From Spirogloea muscicola (Eukaryota > Streptophyta > Zygnematophyceae > Spirogloeales > Spirogloeaceae), in NCBI GenBank assembly GCA_009602725.1, contig WELB01000044.1:136934-200933 (forward strand): a stretch of DNA of 64,000 nucleotides. The letters run 5' to 3'. The notes beneath the pieces were generated by a model. The model ran no database searches. It worked only from the letters and a program-made list of their open reading frames with translations, and was not told the DNA's origin. The translations under genes were made by a program, and so were the position numbers. Shown here piece after piece: positions 34,836 to 46,013 of the stretch (position 1 is its first letter; each line of letters begins with the position of its first letter).

Positions 34836-36925
34836 ATGGCGGCCGCCGTGCTGGCGGCGGCGGCGGCGGCGGCGGCGGNTCGCCTCGCAGACGGCGGCGC
34901 ACAGCGACTGTGCCGGCGTGCGGCTCGTGGCGCGCGGCTCATGGGGCTCGCAGTGTGGCGCCCGCCCGCAGCGTACGCGGACGTCCTCTGCCTGCTCCTG
35001 CCGGTGCGGGCTGGGGACGTCGCTCGCCGACGGGCTGCGGTCCTTGGTTGCGGCGCCGGCGCCCGGCCCCGTGCGCTTCCCACGGCGGGTGCTGGACATG
35101 AAGCTGGCCGTCCTCCTCATGCGGTCGTCTTACGAGGCCGTCGACGACCTCGACTTCATTGCCATGGACAAGTTCCAGGAGAAGGTGCACAGCACTCCAC
35201 TCACGCTCGCTTCTTACCCTCCCCTCGATGCACAATAAGCGCTCTGTCGCGCCAATGCTGCACTGAGTGGCTATGGGCTAGATTGCTTGCGTTCTCTCCA
35301 GGCCTGCGCACCCCGATCCCCTGGCAGACGTGCCAGGGGGCGCAGGCAAAGTCTATCTTGCCGCCTTGTTGCAGAGCCGCGTTTGCAAAGGCCTCGGAAG
35401 ATTTTTGTTCCTTCGGTCCAGGATGACTCAGGAGCAGGTTCAAGGACTTGTCCTTCATGCAGCCCTACTTATATCTGAGATATAAGTAGGGCTGGCAGGC
35501 CCCAATGTGGTGTTACTCAGGAGTCTAAATCCAGCATCTGGACGTAATAGAGTGTACGCCATGCTCTCTGCCTTTGTCACGGGTTAGCTTGGAAATGCTG
35601 GCTGAGGTGGCGAAGGTGGGTGACCAAGGGCGGCGAAGTTCTGGAAGCTGCGGCAGAGTGAGGTGGAGCAGTACACCCAGCAGTATCTACCTCTCAAGAT
35701 CCGCTATGGCGACCTTACTGATCCCGTCAGTGACTTCACTGATCAAATGTGACCTCTATGTCTTCAGTTCTGAGGTTTCAACAGTGCCGTTTTTACATTT
35801 TGACTTTTGGACTTTCAATGACCAATCAGCTGCTGATGATCACCTTACGGTTGAGTAGATATACAAGAACTCTCTAAAGGCTCCTGCCATATCTGTTGCT
35901 TGCAGCTGTACTTCGATTTCATAACCTTTTCTCAATTCGCCACCATCTCAAGGGCAATGCAGACAGGCCAGCTTGTGTTTCAGGTCAGGACAGACTTCAT
36001 GGCTCAAATTATTGTGCCTGATGTGACTCATCCTGGTATTGGTGCAAGTCACACCTGGTATAAGTATCTAGCGACACACTGCCAGGTGTATCTTACCATG
36101 CTTATTACATGTTGTGATCACTTGTGGGTGCAGGAGAGAACAGGGTCGACAGGTGAGATGAGAACAGTCATCAGAGACGAGCGCTTCCACGACAATGCCT
36201 CCCTGCCAAAGGCCTTTGAGCACCAAGCTGGCTCCAGAATTTATACCTCTCTTGTCGAGGGGTTTGAGGGGAACGTTTTTGGGGCCCCAATGCCTTGCCC
36301 ATCTGGGGCAAACATTGACTATGTGAGAATCAATTGTACTTGCTGCAAGTTCCAGCTTGCTGATCAACAAGCTTTGTCTAACACAATCGTGTGTATGCAG
36401 AGTCACCTGAAGAAATTCATGTAGCAGCAGTGGTTTTACTTACACAGGATGACATCTTGGATCACCCGCTTGCAGGTTGTGGGATCCATTCGGTCTCTCC
36501 TTGATGTTTTGGTATCTCATGGGTATGCACTTGCTGCGACTGTAGCCGATGTGAACATTACCAGTGATGCTGGGAGCTTCCAGGTACATCAGACAGAGGC
36601 TTTCATCTATGAGATTGCAGTTGTGTGAGCTGTCCGTTTGGCAAGGCAATTTACTCTTGGTTGAATAAGGTCGACACATTATATCTGCAGCTTTTGCTGA
36701 TGTCTATGAATCCTGCAATTGCTGCAGCTTAACTTGGAGGGACCTGCAACGCTGTGGGGAATGCGGACATTGTCCAACAGGGGCGCTTTGACAAGGACTG
36801 ACTTCCATGCTCTCGCCATCGCAGCTCTGCTCAGGGCCAGTCAATTTGGCTGCAAGTGCACGCCTCAATGTACTGAAACTTCATGCCTTGAAAGATGGAC
36901 AATCAGTAGGGAGACGAAAAGATAG
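34836..36925 (+). CDS. Unnamed plastid-type protein, at least six exons
   Basis: I do not recognise the family, but exon structure and coding quality are good. The first exon (34836-35184) begins MAAAVLAAAAA and is broken by an N at 34879. After it the frame reads Ser/Arg/Cys-rich sequence like a transit peptide, then VLDMKLAVLLMRSSYEAVDD and ends FIAMDKFQEK. A second block ends at 35725 with EVEQYTQQYLPLKIRYGDLT. Further exons are 35906-35983 (LYFDFITFSQFATISRAMQT), 36134-36322 (around EHQAGSRIYTSLVEGFEG and APMPCPSG), 36476-36583 (IRSLLDVLVSHGYALAATVA) and 36728-36925 (LNLEGPATLWG). All are GT-AG and phase 0. The product is about 350-380 residues. The intron after exon 1 carries a perfect palindrome at 35460-35494. 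Confidence 0.72.
35460..35494. repeat. Perfect inverted repeat, 17-bp arms, 1-base centre
   Basis: CAGCCCTACTTATATCT is followed by one G and its exact reverse complement. It lies in an intron and would form a strong hairpin in the transcript. Confidence 0.9.
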
Positions 36926-38248
36926 GTGCCATTGAGAGCATAGGAATGACTGCAACATTCATTTAAGCCATGGGTCTGAGCCATGGGTGCCTGGTTGCAT
37001 GTTGTTGCCCTGACTTCCCGGTAGCTCGTCAATGGGTGTCAGAGGCTATCATATGTGATCATGTGCCAGGACTCCGAAGTAATACGCTTTACAGTTTTGA
37101 CGCGAGAGATCTCAATATCAGAGCTCAAATATATCCCACATTCATTGTCCAGCATGCAGAGAAGCTTGCAAACATCCATTGCGCCTCAAATGTCTTATGA
37201 GTCCGGTGCAGCCATAGCCCTCAGGAGCTAAGTAAATGTACGTCATGTGCTGCAGACCTGATAGAAATGACGTGCTGCCAGTAGGAGCAGCATTTGCTGT
37301 AAATGCTCGTCCTAGTTAATTGGCAGTCTGTGGCTTCTTATATGCAACCTCAGGCTTTTCCACAAGTCGCTTCCACTCTCTGCTTTCCTCTGGTGGCACT
37401 GCCACTGTGAGAGTGCCTTCCTCAAGACCTAGGACAATGTATGCAGTCTGTTGTAAAGGTAGTCATGCAAAGCATTTCCAACAACAGCACAATGATGACA
37501 CTCAAGAAGTCGAAGTGCAAGCTAGTAGTATGCCCATGTTGAATTGTGGAGACTATATTGCATGAAGTCAGAGTAAGGTTTCAGTTCACTAGTTGCTATT
37601 TGTGTGTTCAGGGACGACCTGCAAGATTGCGAGTGTGGACGGTTTTAAGTACCTGCCTCAAGATGACGCTTGTGCACTGAAGGTCCTATCCAGATCGTCA
37701 AGTTGGTATGCTATATACCTTTGTAGAATGCTGTGGTCTCTTGATGGAGATCCACATGATATCTGCGCCACAATAGAGCTCCACTGATAGCGACAAGTAG
37801 TCCATTGCGTATTTCAGAGAGAAGACTGTATCTCATCCTGCGTGCCTGCAAAGGAAGACAACCTGGATGTCATTTCCTGGAGTGATGTGATGTCTCTGAA
37901 GGCCCCATAGACTCAGACTGCCAGTTTTGGCCGTCTTGTCCTCAGAAAGGTAGATGTCGAAGTAGCTAGTTGCGATAATAGTCGTAGTCAGGTGGTCTCG
38001 CTGTCAGCAGACCGCCTGACTTTCTGTGATAAGAAAGAAGTGTAAGAAGGCATGATCGCATTTTAGACGGGTAGCAAACAGAAGCTTGGGCCTGCAGCAT
38101 GAGTATTTCCGAAAGGCCTGCTGGTGACCTGGTGACCCATGGATGCGGCTGCTGCAAGTCGAGCATGCGCAGGCGCCATTTCTGCAGAAGCAATGCCGAG
38201 TCGGCCTGTGCCTGTCTGTGCATCGCTTGCAGCGCTGGCTCGATACCG

Positions 38249-38297
38249 AGTGCACTCTGTGCACCAAGAGTGCACCAAGAGTGCACCAAGAGGCGCA
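38249..38297. repeat. Short tandem repeat, about 11-bp unit
   Basis: The unit GTGCACCAAGA occurs about three times in a row, flanked by variant GTGCACTCT and GGCGCAC. Confidence 0.8.
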
Positions 38298-38675
38298 CTA
38301 AGAGAAAGAATCTTCCAGTAGAGAGCGTTAGCTGTAATTTGCGAGCCCAGCAAAAGAAAGAACAATCTTCGAAGGTGCCAGAAAAGCGCCGAAGCTCACA
38401 GCGACTCAAGTAGAGCCACACGGCTGGAAGGTTGGAGCCACAGGCGCAGTTGCAGCGGCAGCGAGCTTGATGGCGAGCGCTCAAGCCGGGTCGCCGAGGC
38501 CGCGCGCCTTGGCCGGCGGCGGCGGCGGCGGTGAGGAGGGGCCTGCAGGCTGTGCATGGCCGGCGCTCGGGGAAGCGGCGGGCTGGCCAATGCCACTGCG
38601 GCTTCGTGCCCACCGTGGCTCATCCGGGGCACTGATCGGGTCGGGCTCAAGGAACAGCTCTTCCCTGTGATTCCT

Positions 38676-38790
38676 TTTTGTGGGGCGGGCTTTTCACAGC
38701 CCTTTCCCCCCCTGGAAACGAAGAAAGGACGCGTCCAGGAGAGGGCGGTGGCTGCGAGAGGCCAGCCCAGAAAGAAGACCAAGCCAAGCT
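38676..38790. mobile_element. Foldback copy of the hairpin-core family
   Basis: The left arm GGGCTTTTCACAGCCC with flank and the right arm GGTGGCTGCGAGAGGCCAGC with flank are inverted copies of each other around a GAAACG...GACGCG centre. The unit is about 115 bp and looks like a small MITE whose termini are the hairpin core. Confidence 0.55.
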
Positions 38791-39170
38791 AAGTGTTGGA
38801 AAAGCTTACTTCTTCCACTGTACGGCCATGGTGAGAGGCCAGTCCAAAGGAATGTACAAGGTCTGGTGTATTCAGTGGACGAGCGCGGCGAGTGTGTCAG
38901 CCCAGGGTCCGGCCTGTTGGGAATAAGCTAGCCACGCGCTGTGACCCGCAGCGGACCCCTCAAGCGACGAGCATGTGGAGTCTGCTAGACTTGGAGCTTC
39001 TCCACTCAACAGCCAGCGCACTTGTACCTTGGCCCTTTCGGCAGTCACCTTGTTATTGTTGACAGCCGCTGACAGAGGCTTGTTTTGTCCTCCTTCGCCT
39101 CTGCCTGGACAAGCATGCAGAGGACAAGGGATGCTGGGCACACCCAAAATCTTCTGAGGCCTGCTACACC

Positions 39171-39420
39171 ATGTCTGTTTTGAGAATCTGCTATCTGCTG
39201 CTTTTCATGTCACTAGCTCAGGAATGGGCTGTGGGACACCCTGTAGCATCAGCTGCAGCAAGTTCTGCTCTAGGGGTCATCATTGCACCGGTGCTCAGAT
39301 TGACAGTGTTGGCAAAGTACCGGCCTAGCACCAACGCTCTTGGCAATTTGGTAGTATACAAAGTGCCTGCAGCAGTTGGTCATGCTCTTCATGTGATTGC
39401 CTATACCAACTCGGCCAGGC
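39171..39420 (+). CDS. Candidate exon(s) of a secreted protein
   Basis: The ATG at 39171 opens MSVLRICYLLLFMSLAQEWA, a good signal-peptide pattern, followed by about 25 residues to a GT donor. A second open stretch after the AG near 39318 ends ALHVIAYTNSARLWK at a GT. No family is recognised and no downstream exon is secure, although open + frames at 40910-41212 could belong to it. Confidence 0.3.
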
Positions 39421-39794
39421 TGTGGAAGGTGCTTATTGCTGCCAATGAGCCTTGGATTCGAGAGTACCATGTACTCGTTACTTGCCAGTCAAAGAGCCAA
39501 AGCTTGGTGCACCATAGACATTTGCCCTGTCAAACCTATTACAGAAATTGCTATGCACGCAGAGAAACAACTAAAAGCTTCTCATTTGGGCACCATTGAC
39601 TTTAATCATGGGCCCCAGACAAGCCCTCAGAAAGACTTCAAGCCTGTGCCAGGTTTCACAAACAATTAGCGCTATAAGGCAACCTCACAAGTCCCAGAGT
39701 CAGGATTGTCTTAAAGTGATGCTACTTGCATAGAGCTGACACTTGACAGCCAGCATTCAACTTCTGACTGCAAAGTACGTCAAGACAGACCAGT

Positions 39795-40005
39795 AACATA
39801 GACTTAGACTGCTTGCCAGCTTTTCAATGAGTCCCACTTGTTCCTCAAGGGTCTCACCTATTGCTGGCACTGGCGAAACAACTGCCTGGTGAAATCTGTT
39901 GCACACATACTGCTCAAAGGCCTCCCTTCTTGCTTCTGAGGAAATTCTTGCTTGCCCAATCATAAGATTGAGCATATTTTCTTTGATCGAGGCTGGCAGG
40001 TGCAT
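39795..40005 (-). CDS. Candidate exon on the minus strand
   Basis: This reads LPASIKENMLNLMIGQARIS and continues through EARREAFEQYVCNRFHQAVV to VGLIEKLASSLSL. The charge pattern and codon choice look genuinely coding and helical, but I can place neither a start nor neighbouring exons. Confidence 0.3.
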
Positions 40006-40717
40006 GGAGACTCCGCGTAGTAACAGTAGAGCACAACATTAAGTCGGCCTTTCTGAGCTGCTGAGTAGTAAGTAATTATGCTCCTTAAAGCTGCAGATAA
40101 ATAAAAGAGCAAGGGTCAGCTGCATGCAGCATGCTTTTACTGTAATCGACATCACCAATGTCATCTCTATCCCGCCATCATTATTGATGAAGATGACATT
40201 CGTAGATGTACTTTACAATACTTTGTCAGTCTTTCCAGATGATTTTGAATGTTGGTATTCAGAGCAAGTGCTACAGCTGCAATGAGAGGTGTGGGGCAAG
40301 TACCAATGGCTGCTTGCCAGAGGACAAGCTAGGAATGCAGGTGCCCAGCTTCAGAATTGCCGTCTCATGTATGCTGCTGACGCGTTCCTAAGTCAGGACC
40401 AACATCCTGTGTATCATAGAAAAGGAAAGGCACTTAGAACCTGGTCTGTCGACCATGATCGGACCAGTTTGGCTAAAGGCACAACAACTGTCCTCTAGAG
40501 TGCTGCATGTTTGGAACCTTGTGACATCGACATCTGCGGAGCCAGAAAAGAGGGATGTGTCACGGGCAGAGAAAGTGCATTGCTGTTCTATTGACTGCCC
40601 ACTCCCAGACCTATCTTACGTTCCCATCCGACAGGTTGAGATCCCATATGTCAGTAAGAGCTTGCACTAGCCTCTTCAGAGCACAACAAGAGATACCAGA
40701 GTGGAGGGCCGTTCTAC

Positions 40718-41357
40718 CTTGGATCCAGAGTTCATGTAAGGGCCTCGCTGGACGGCCTGGGAGTTCAGTGGCTTCTCTACGTCAATGATTGGCTTCTCTT
40801 GCCTCGATCTTCCATCACACACAGAAGTATCTGTATCAGCTAAGAGTGCAATGAGGGGGGTGTGAAGTTGAGTGTAGGTGTGGCGTGTAATACTGCTGAG
40901 AGTAGCCAGCTATCTGAATGCCTGACCACCTTGCGTGCAGCAGCAGAAGAGGTGATTCCTGTCCTTTTCTACGGCAAGGTTAGCTACTGGGCAGTACGAG
41001 CAGCAGGCAGTCAAGCAGTCAGGTGGGCCACTGTTGCCAGTCTGACTGATTTCAGCTTGTACCTAGGGCAAGCTTTCGAATCTGGAAGTGACTTGGTCTC
41101 CTACTCTGAGGAGCCCCTGTTGCTGATGTGCTGCTCGCCCAGCTCTGCCAAGACCTTTGGGCTGGAATTTCTCACTCACTGTCCCCACAAGGAGCGCTTT
41201 CCGCTTGAGTAAATAAGAAGAACAAGACGGGAGCAGCGCCTGCTGGGGCCCGGCAGCTTGGCTTGACTCACCTGAGCACGAAGGGGAAGACGAGGCCCGC
41301 ACAGGCGAAAGCGCCGAGGCCGGCGGCCAGGGCGAGATTGGCCCCGCGGCCGGACAT
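40718..41357 (-). CDS. Small membrane protein, at least two exons
   Basis: Exon 1 (41272-41357) codes for MSGRGANLALAAGLGAFACA and GLVFPFVL, a single hydrophobic segment. Exon 2 (40718-40802) continues in phase with QEKPIIDVEKPLNSQAVQRG and PYMNSGSK before a GT donor. The short N-terminal anchor followed by a QRGPYxNSGSxD-like motif resembles small organelle membrane proteins of plants, but I cannot name it. The last exon is not resolved. A frame after 40680 could end it. Confidence 0.45.
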
Positions 41358-41510
41358 GACACCGCGGCAGGGGGCAACCGCTCCCCACTGATGGAAGCCG
41401 GGGACGAGGCGAACCGGCTCGTCGCCGGCAAGCCTGTTGGGCGGAGTTGGTGCCAGGGCTCGTCGCAGGCCTTCAGGCGCCGGCTTGCTGGGGCGTCGTA
41501 CTCGCGTGCT

Positions 41511-41620
41511 TCGTGTGTTGGCTGGACTTGCCTCCCTTTCAAGTACGCGCAACTTCAGGCAGGAGACAAAGGCGCGCGGTGCGCATGAAATTGAAAGGGA
41601 GGCCAATTTTGGCCTTATAG
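41511..41620. mobile_element. Short family B TIR element
   Basis: The left arm GTGTGTTGGCTGGACTTGCC and TCCCTTTCA is mirrored by the right arm TGAAAGGGAGGCCAATTTTG. GGCGCGCGGTGCGCATGA precedes the right arm, as in other copies. The internal sequence is much shorter than in the 7.3-kb copy. Confidence 0.55.
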
Positions 41621-41889
41621 ATGACCTTTTAACTGGGTAATGAGCTGGCTAAGGGGGACACTAATATCCCCGAGTGAGCACATGCATATCTGACAAGCTA
41701 CACTGAGGAGCCAAACCACCACCACGGGAGCCATTAGCTTGGGCTAGTGCACGACCAGCAGGCTGGTGTATCGCGAGTGCCTGGGAGCGCTGTAGACTCA
41801 ATTCCGACAGCCGCATTCTTATAGCATTCAACGATGGCTTGCGGGACGCTAGAATACCCTAAGCTACCCGCCCGACTACGTCAGCGGGC

Positions 41890-42770
41890 ATCGACATGCA
41901 GTGCCAGGCGATGGAGGAGGGAAGACCACTTCGTTCCGTAGCCGCCGTATATGTCCAAGGCGCATGGGAAGAAGTGGTCGCCCTGGGGGTGGTCATTGTA
42001 GTGCCTCTCCTTCTTCCTCTCCGCATGATGTGTAGCCCAACCTGGCACAGTCAGTGTGGGTACCCCTAGTTGGAATGCGTCGATGAGAACGACGTCGAGG
42101 AGAAGACGAGGCCCACCACTCCGGGGGGTACCACATCCAGGCGCCTGACGTGAGGCCTGCCACGCTTCTGGAGTACCAGCATGATGCCCGGCAAATCTAT
42201 GGCCGCATGATAACCTGCCTCGCGCACCAAGCCACACATAGCGTCTCTGAGAAGATTGTGGGAGGCATTACGTTCACTTCCCTCAAACATCGAAGCATAT
42301 GAGCTGCCAAAGAGATCTCATCCTCCAAACCATGGCTACATTTATACTGTCGAATGCCAGCCAAACAAAGTGGAGGGAGGCCGAGATGGTGGTGGACAGC
42401 CGTCCGGAAGAGATCGTCGGAGAGCCGGAGGGTTTCGTAGATCGGCAAAGCGTTGAGCCACTCCGACGCCCCGGAGAGCTGATGGAGTGGAGACGAGAGA
42501 GCCCACGCCCATCCTCCTTGAGCAGAGCTTTGAGGTGGCTCATGGCTTGCTCAATGGCTGCGCGTGACAAGCGAGCTTGAGCCTTCAGGTCAGAGCATCT
42601 TGCCCACGCTGCAAATTCGACCTGATCTGCCGCAAGTGATGGGGAAGGAGCGGAGAAGGTTCTGCGAACGTCAGAGAGGGAGGTTTGAAAGGGCAGGGTC
42701 CCATTTGCCACGCCAGCTATTGCTGGTGCCAGTACTGGCTGACCCCTCCTGGTGAAGCGCGTCGAAATTG
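41890..42770 (-). pseudogene. Decayed LINE-like retroelement, C-terminal part
   Basis: Conceptual fragments on the minus strand resemble the region downstream of reverse transcriptase in some algal and protist non-LTR elements. One piece reads GASEWLNALPIYETLRLSDD and LFRTAVHHHLGLP. A Cys/His stretch (KCSHGLEDEISLAAHMLRC) follows, and later a piece ends FFPCALDIYGGYGTKWSSLL. At least three frame changes separate the pieces, so it is dead. I saw no reverse transcriptase catalytic motif, no poly-A tail and no 5' end. It lies between two family B elements (41511-41620 and 42910-43110). The assignment to LINE rather than another retroelement is an inference from this C-terminal pattern. Confidence 0.5.
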
Positions 42771-42909
42771 TGGAGGCCACTTGGGCCCAACACCCCAGGT
42801 GCGCTGCGCGACCCAGGTGAGCCACAGAGCGGCAGCCAAGGCCGCCCTTGCCTATGGGGCAGGGCTGGAGACGCCTCCTTCGGCGCTTTGCCCACTTCTG
42901 CGCACTAGC

Positions 42910-43110
42910 TTTTGCCTGAACGGTGTGCTGGCTTAAATGGGCCTCCCTTTCAGTCGATGCACACCGCGCGCCTTCTCTCGTCGCCAACGATATATACGGC
43001 ACGTTCCACACCCAGCACCTAGCTGGCTGAGAGATGAAGAAAAAGGCGCGCGGGGCGTATGAAATGAAAAGGGAGGCCAATTCAAGCCAATACACAGTTC
43101 AAGCAGAAAA
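42910..43110. mobile_element. Family B TIR element, about 200 bp
   Basis: The left end TTTTGCCTGAACGGTGTGCT continues through GGCCTCCCTTTCAGTCGATG to CACACCGCGCGCCTTCTCTC. The right end GGCGCGCGGGGCGTATGAAA runs to CAGTTCAAGCAGAAAA. The arms are inverted and about 65 bases long. No gene lies inside. Confidence 0.65.
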
Positions 43111-43449
43111 GATGAAGGAAGAGAGAGCCACTTTGAGAGAGCCACCTTCTTCTGTAGGAAGAGCTGTTCCTCGCACCCATTCAGCAGGCCGCCTCGCGCC
43201 CCCACGCAGCCGTCCGCTTCGCGCCCTAGAGCCGGCGGCCGTCTCCGCATCGCCGCCGGCTCGTCTGGCACTTCCCTTGCCGAGCCGCGCCGCTCGCAGC
43301 GCACCAACGCACGCCGCGCGCCGGCATCGGCAGCTTCCTCGTCGCTGCACCAAGTTGAGCCAGCCGGAGCCTTGCTGGGCAGGCCGGGTCATCGCGACAT
43401 CCACAGCCAGATGCTGTGCCTGCTTTACCTGCCTTGAGCTAGCAGTACT

Positions 43450-43940
43450 ATGGGCGCGGCTTCCGAAGACGGCGCCGTCATTCAGACGACCGAACCAGCA
43501 GGGCAACAGCGACTATCAGCTGCTCAATTTCAGCAGTGGAAGGCTGCCAAGGTAGCAACTCAATCCTGAAGTGCGATATGAAAATACCGAACAACAAAGC
43601 GAGATTCTGTGCAGCTTCCCGAAGCTGCATGAAGGATTGTCCTACACGATCGTCATCTATAATGGCCAACTGGTTTCACCGAGAGGGAGTGGAAACCTTG
43701 TAGACAGAAAAGCGAGTCTGTTCAGCTACCAAACACCTTCATAGCCTTGGGCTGCAGGGGCTCACCCTGATCGATAGACATGGTTATCATGGTGTGCAGG
43801 ATTTGAGGGCTCAAGAAGCTGCTGAAGCTGCAGCCAAGCAACGGGCCCTTGACATTGCTGCAGGTCGGATCGCAAGGAATGGCCGAGAGTTGTTCATTCA
43901 TGAGCCCTGGGTCTTTGATGATTCTCGATGGTGTGACTGA
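43450..43940 (+). CDS. Small protein resembling a DRG-regulatory (DFRP) tail, two exons
   Basis: Exon 1 (43450-43551) gives MGAASEDGAVIQTTEPAGQQ and then LSAAQFQQWKAAK. Exon 2 (43800-43940) gives DLRAQEAAEAAAKQRALDIA, AGRIARNGRELFIHEPWVF and DDSRWCD. The GT-AG junction is phase 0 and the product is 80 residues. An F-x-x-W-K start, a charged helix and a GRELF...DD ending recall the DFRP domain of ZC3H15/Tma46-type proteins that bind DRG GTPases, but the zinc fingers of those proteins are absent, so this would be an isolated domain. More exons in the intron cannot be excluded. Confidence 0.55.
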
Positions 43941-45152
43941 CAAGGGCCCTAATCAGTGTTGTGAAATGCCACCTACTCTGCCTGATGTAGGAGACTATAT
44001 GGCTCCGTCCTCATGCAGATTTTGTAGAATTGATTATGTATATCAACTCTAGGTCGTCCATTCCTGCATGGCTTGTCTGGGAAGACTATCTGATATTTGT
44101 CCTGTGACCAATATCGAGTCCTTCAAGCCAAATGACCAATATCGAGCCCTTCAAGCCAGTAAGGTGGCAGGCTGTTACTTTCATATTGCAAGCTTTGAGC
44201 AGCCTGCCTTGAAGTGCCGTTCATGAAGATTACACTGCTGGGCAGGGCTTCCAGTCCCTTGTCCTGCCCAAGCATCCGCAATAATATGGGCACCAACAAG
44301 CATAAAGTCAGCCTCACAGGGAAAGGTGTATCTGCATGAAGTTGATATAGCAATTTGTAGCATTCATTTATGGACTTGGGTACACATAAGAGTGATGCTT
44401 CGCATGGGGAAAAGAGTCACATCAGCTAGAAATTGCAAAGCACCACCACTGACATCCGAGGAACAGACTTGTAGCCAAATTGCAACCAGAAATAAGTAGA
44501 ATAGATGGCACTTGCTATGCTTTGATGTGGGCGCAGAAGCTTAGCTGCAAGGCTGAGATGATTCAGCGAGCTGGCCTTCCGGTCACTACACATGAGTAGC
44601 ACACAGACCACATGTGCATGACAGTGGGCCCTGGCTAGGCAGCGGCTGAGGGCTCAGGGCCAAGAAGAAAGGGCCTGTCTTTGTATAGGCAGCAAAGCAA
44701 GCAATGATGAAGCAGCCCAGGTCATGGAGAAGGGATGAAATCCTTACCTTGAAGGGACTGTGGCCATAAGGGGCAAGCAAAGAGACAATTGGTACGAAGT
44801 TTGCGAGGCAGGCAATAGGTAGAAATGCAACTATATACAAGGGCAGTAGCTGTACTGAAGCAATTATATGGGGAAAGGGGCCTCATTGGCGGCCTATCAT
44901 TGAAACTGGAGCATGGATACCAAGCCCATCAAATGTGATAAAATTGCCAGTGGGCGATCAGTCCAATAGTAAGTGGAGAACATGGTAAACTAGGGCCAGG
45001 CGCACCTAATAATAGCCATAGCTCTGTTTGAAGGTCACTCTCTAGATGTGAACTGAGTGCTATTTTGTCAAGCTTTGAACAGCGGCTGGTTCATCAGGGG
45101 TTATTGAGCAGCCTTCCATAGCCACTTGTTTGGATGCGGGTTTGCATGTCCC
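43941..45152. other. Unassigned spacer
   Basis: 1.2 kb without a secure gene. A 28-bp tandem duplication lies at 44105-44159. Minus-strand open stretches at 44123-44353 and 44586-44840 (IVAFLPIACLANFVPIVSLL) are hydrophobic and might be membrane exons, but no start or splice path is evident. Confidence 0.3.
44105..44159. repeat. 28-bp tandem duplication
   Basis: TGACCAATATCGAG(T/C)CCTTCAAGCCA occurs twice in direct succession. Confidence 0.85.
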
Positions 45153-45283
45153 CCCTTTCCGTTACCAACTATTGGGCTGGCCTGTCACAGCCATCGCGCC
45201 CCGTTTGGAAAACCCAATCTATTTTCGTCCGAAGAGGGCGATGCTGTGAAAGGCCAGCCCAAAGTAACGGACAGGCAAAGTAG
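45153..45283. mobile_element. Foldback MITE of the hairpin-core family
   Basis: The left arm CCGTTACCAACTATTGGGCT through CCTGTCACAGCCATCGC is mirrored by the right arm GCGATGCTGTGAAAGGCCAG through CCCAAAGTAACGGACAGG. Arms are about 45 bases, the centre about 40. This is the clearest complete example of the family. Confidence 0.65.
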
Positions 45284-45326
45284 GCAAAAAGCTAAGAGCT
45301 TAGAAGAATATCAATCTCGAAGTTCT

Positions 45327-45400
45327 GCCTGAATAGTTTATTGGCTCAGCTTAGCCTCCCTATCATTTCATGCGCACAGCACGCCTTCTCTCCTCTCTCG
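45327..45400. mobile_element. Solo end of family B TIR element
   Basis: GCCTGAATAGTTTATTGGCT through TAGCCTCCCTATCATTTCAT and GCGCACAGCACGCCTTCTCT match the family B terminal repeat. No partner arm is seen nearby. Confidence 0.55.
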
Positions 45401-46013
45401 CTTCCCCTTCGCCCCCTTTGAGACATGAACGCAATTCTTTCCTTTGAGATAGCTGGTTCTTCACTTTTGTCGGCTAGCTTTTCACAGCTTCGGAACTCTT
45501 CGGAAGATTTATTTCTCTCGCCAGGAACAGGCGGCCTGGTTGGCTAGACGCCCACGGCCGTGGCGGCTCGTCCTCCGCCATGCATGCTTCGCCGCCAGAG
45601 CTTGTTGGGCCGGCCCCGCCACTGCCGCCCTCCTCCTGCATCGCCGCCGCCAACGACGCGCCGCCGGCCGTGCAACTCTCCTTGTGCAGGCACCTGCTCA
45701 TCTGTATACTGTACGTCATTGCAGCTACGGCGGCTATCAACTAGTGCAGGTTGAGTAGCAGCTGTGCTTAGCATGCAGGACAATACGGCTCGTCCTGCCT
45801 TGCGCTGCATCGCAACTGCGCGGTCCGTCTTATGCAAGTTGCCTGACATAGAAGTCTGGACTGGAATCAACCTCCCGAGCCTGGGCACTCAGTGCTGATG
45901 CTGTGCATGTGTACAGGCTGTTAGAGGTAGAGCTAGTGGCTTAAGCGAGAGCACTTGCTGAGCTCAAAGAGCTGCTGTGAAGGGCAGCTACATACATGCA
46001 CATAGCTACAGCT

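Larger units (their letters stand above)
36926..39170. other. Weakly coding region with candidate exons
   Basis: Coding-like stretches with splice sites on the + strand are 37330-37461 (SGFSTSRFHSLLSSGGTATV and on, to a GT at 37462), 37612-37680 (TTCKIASVDGFKYLPQDDAC) and 37940-38028 (ending SADRLTFCDKKEV). They might form a Cys-rich protein or the tail of the preceding gene. I cannot join them with confidence or name them. 38249-38297 is a short tandem repeat and 38676-38790 a foldback element. Confidence 0.3.

Noticed and set aside
42283-43095. 270-residue minus-strand open frame
   Set aside because: It runs through the family B element and the LINE-like relic in one frame. It is not an intact gene.
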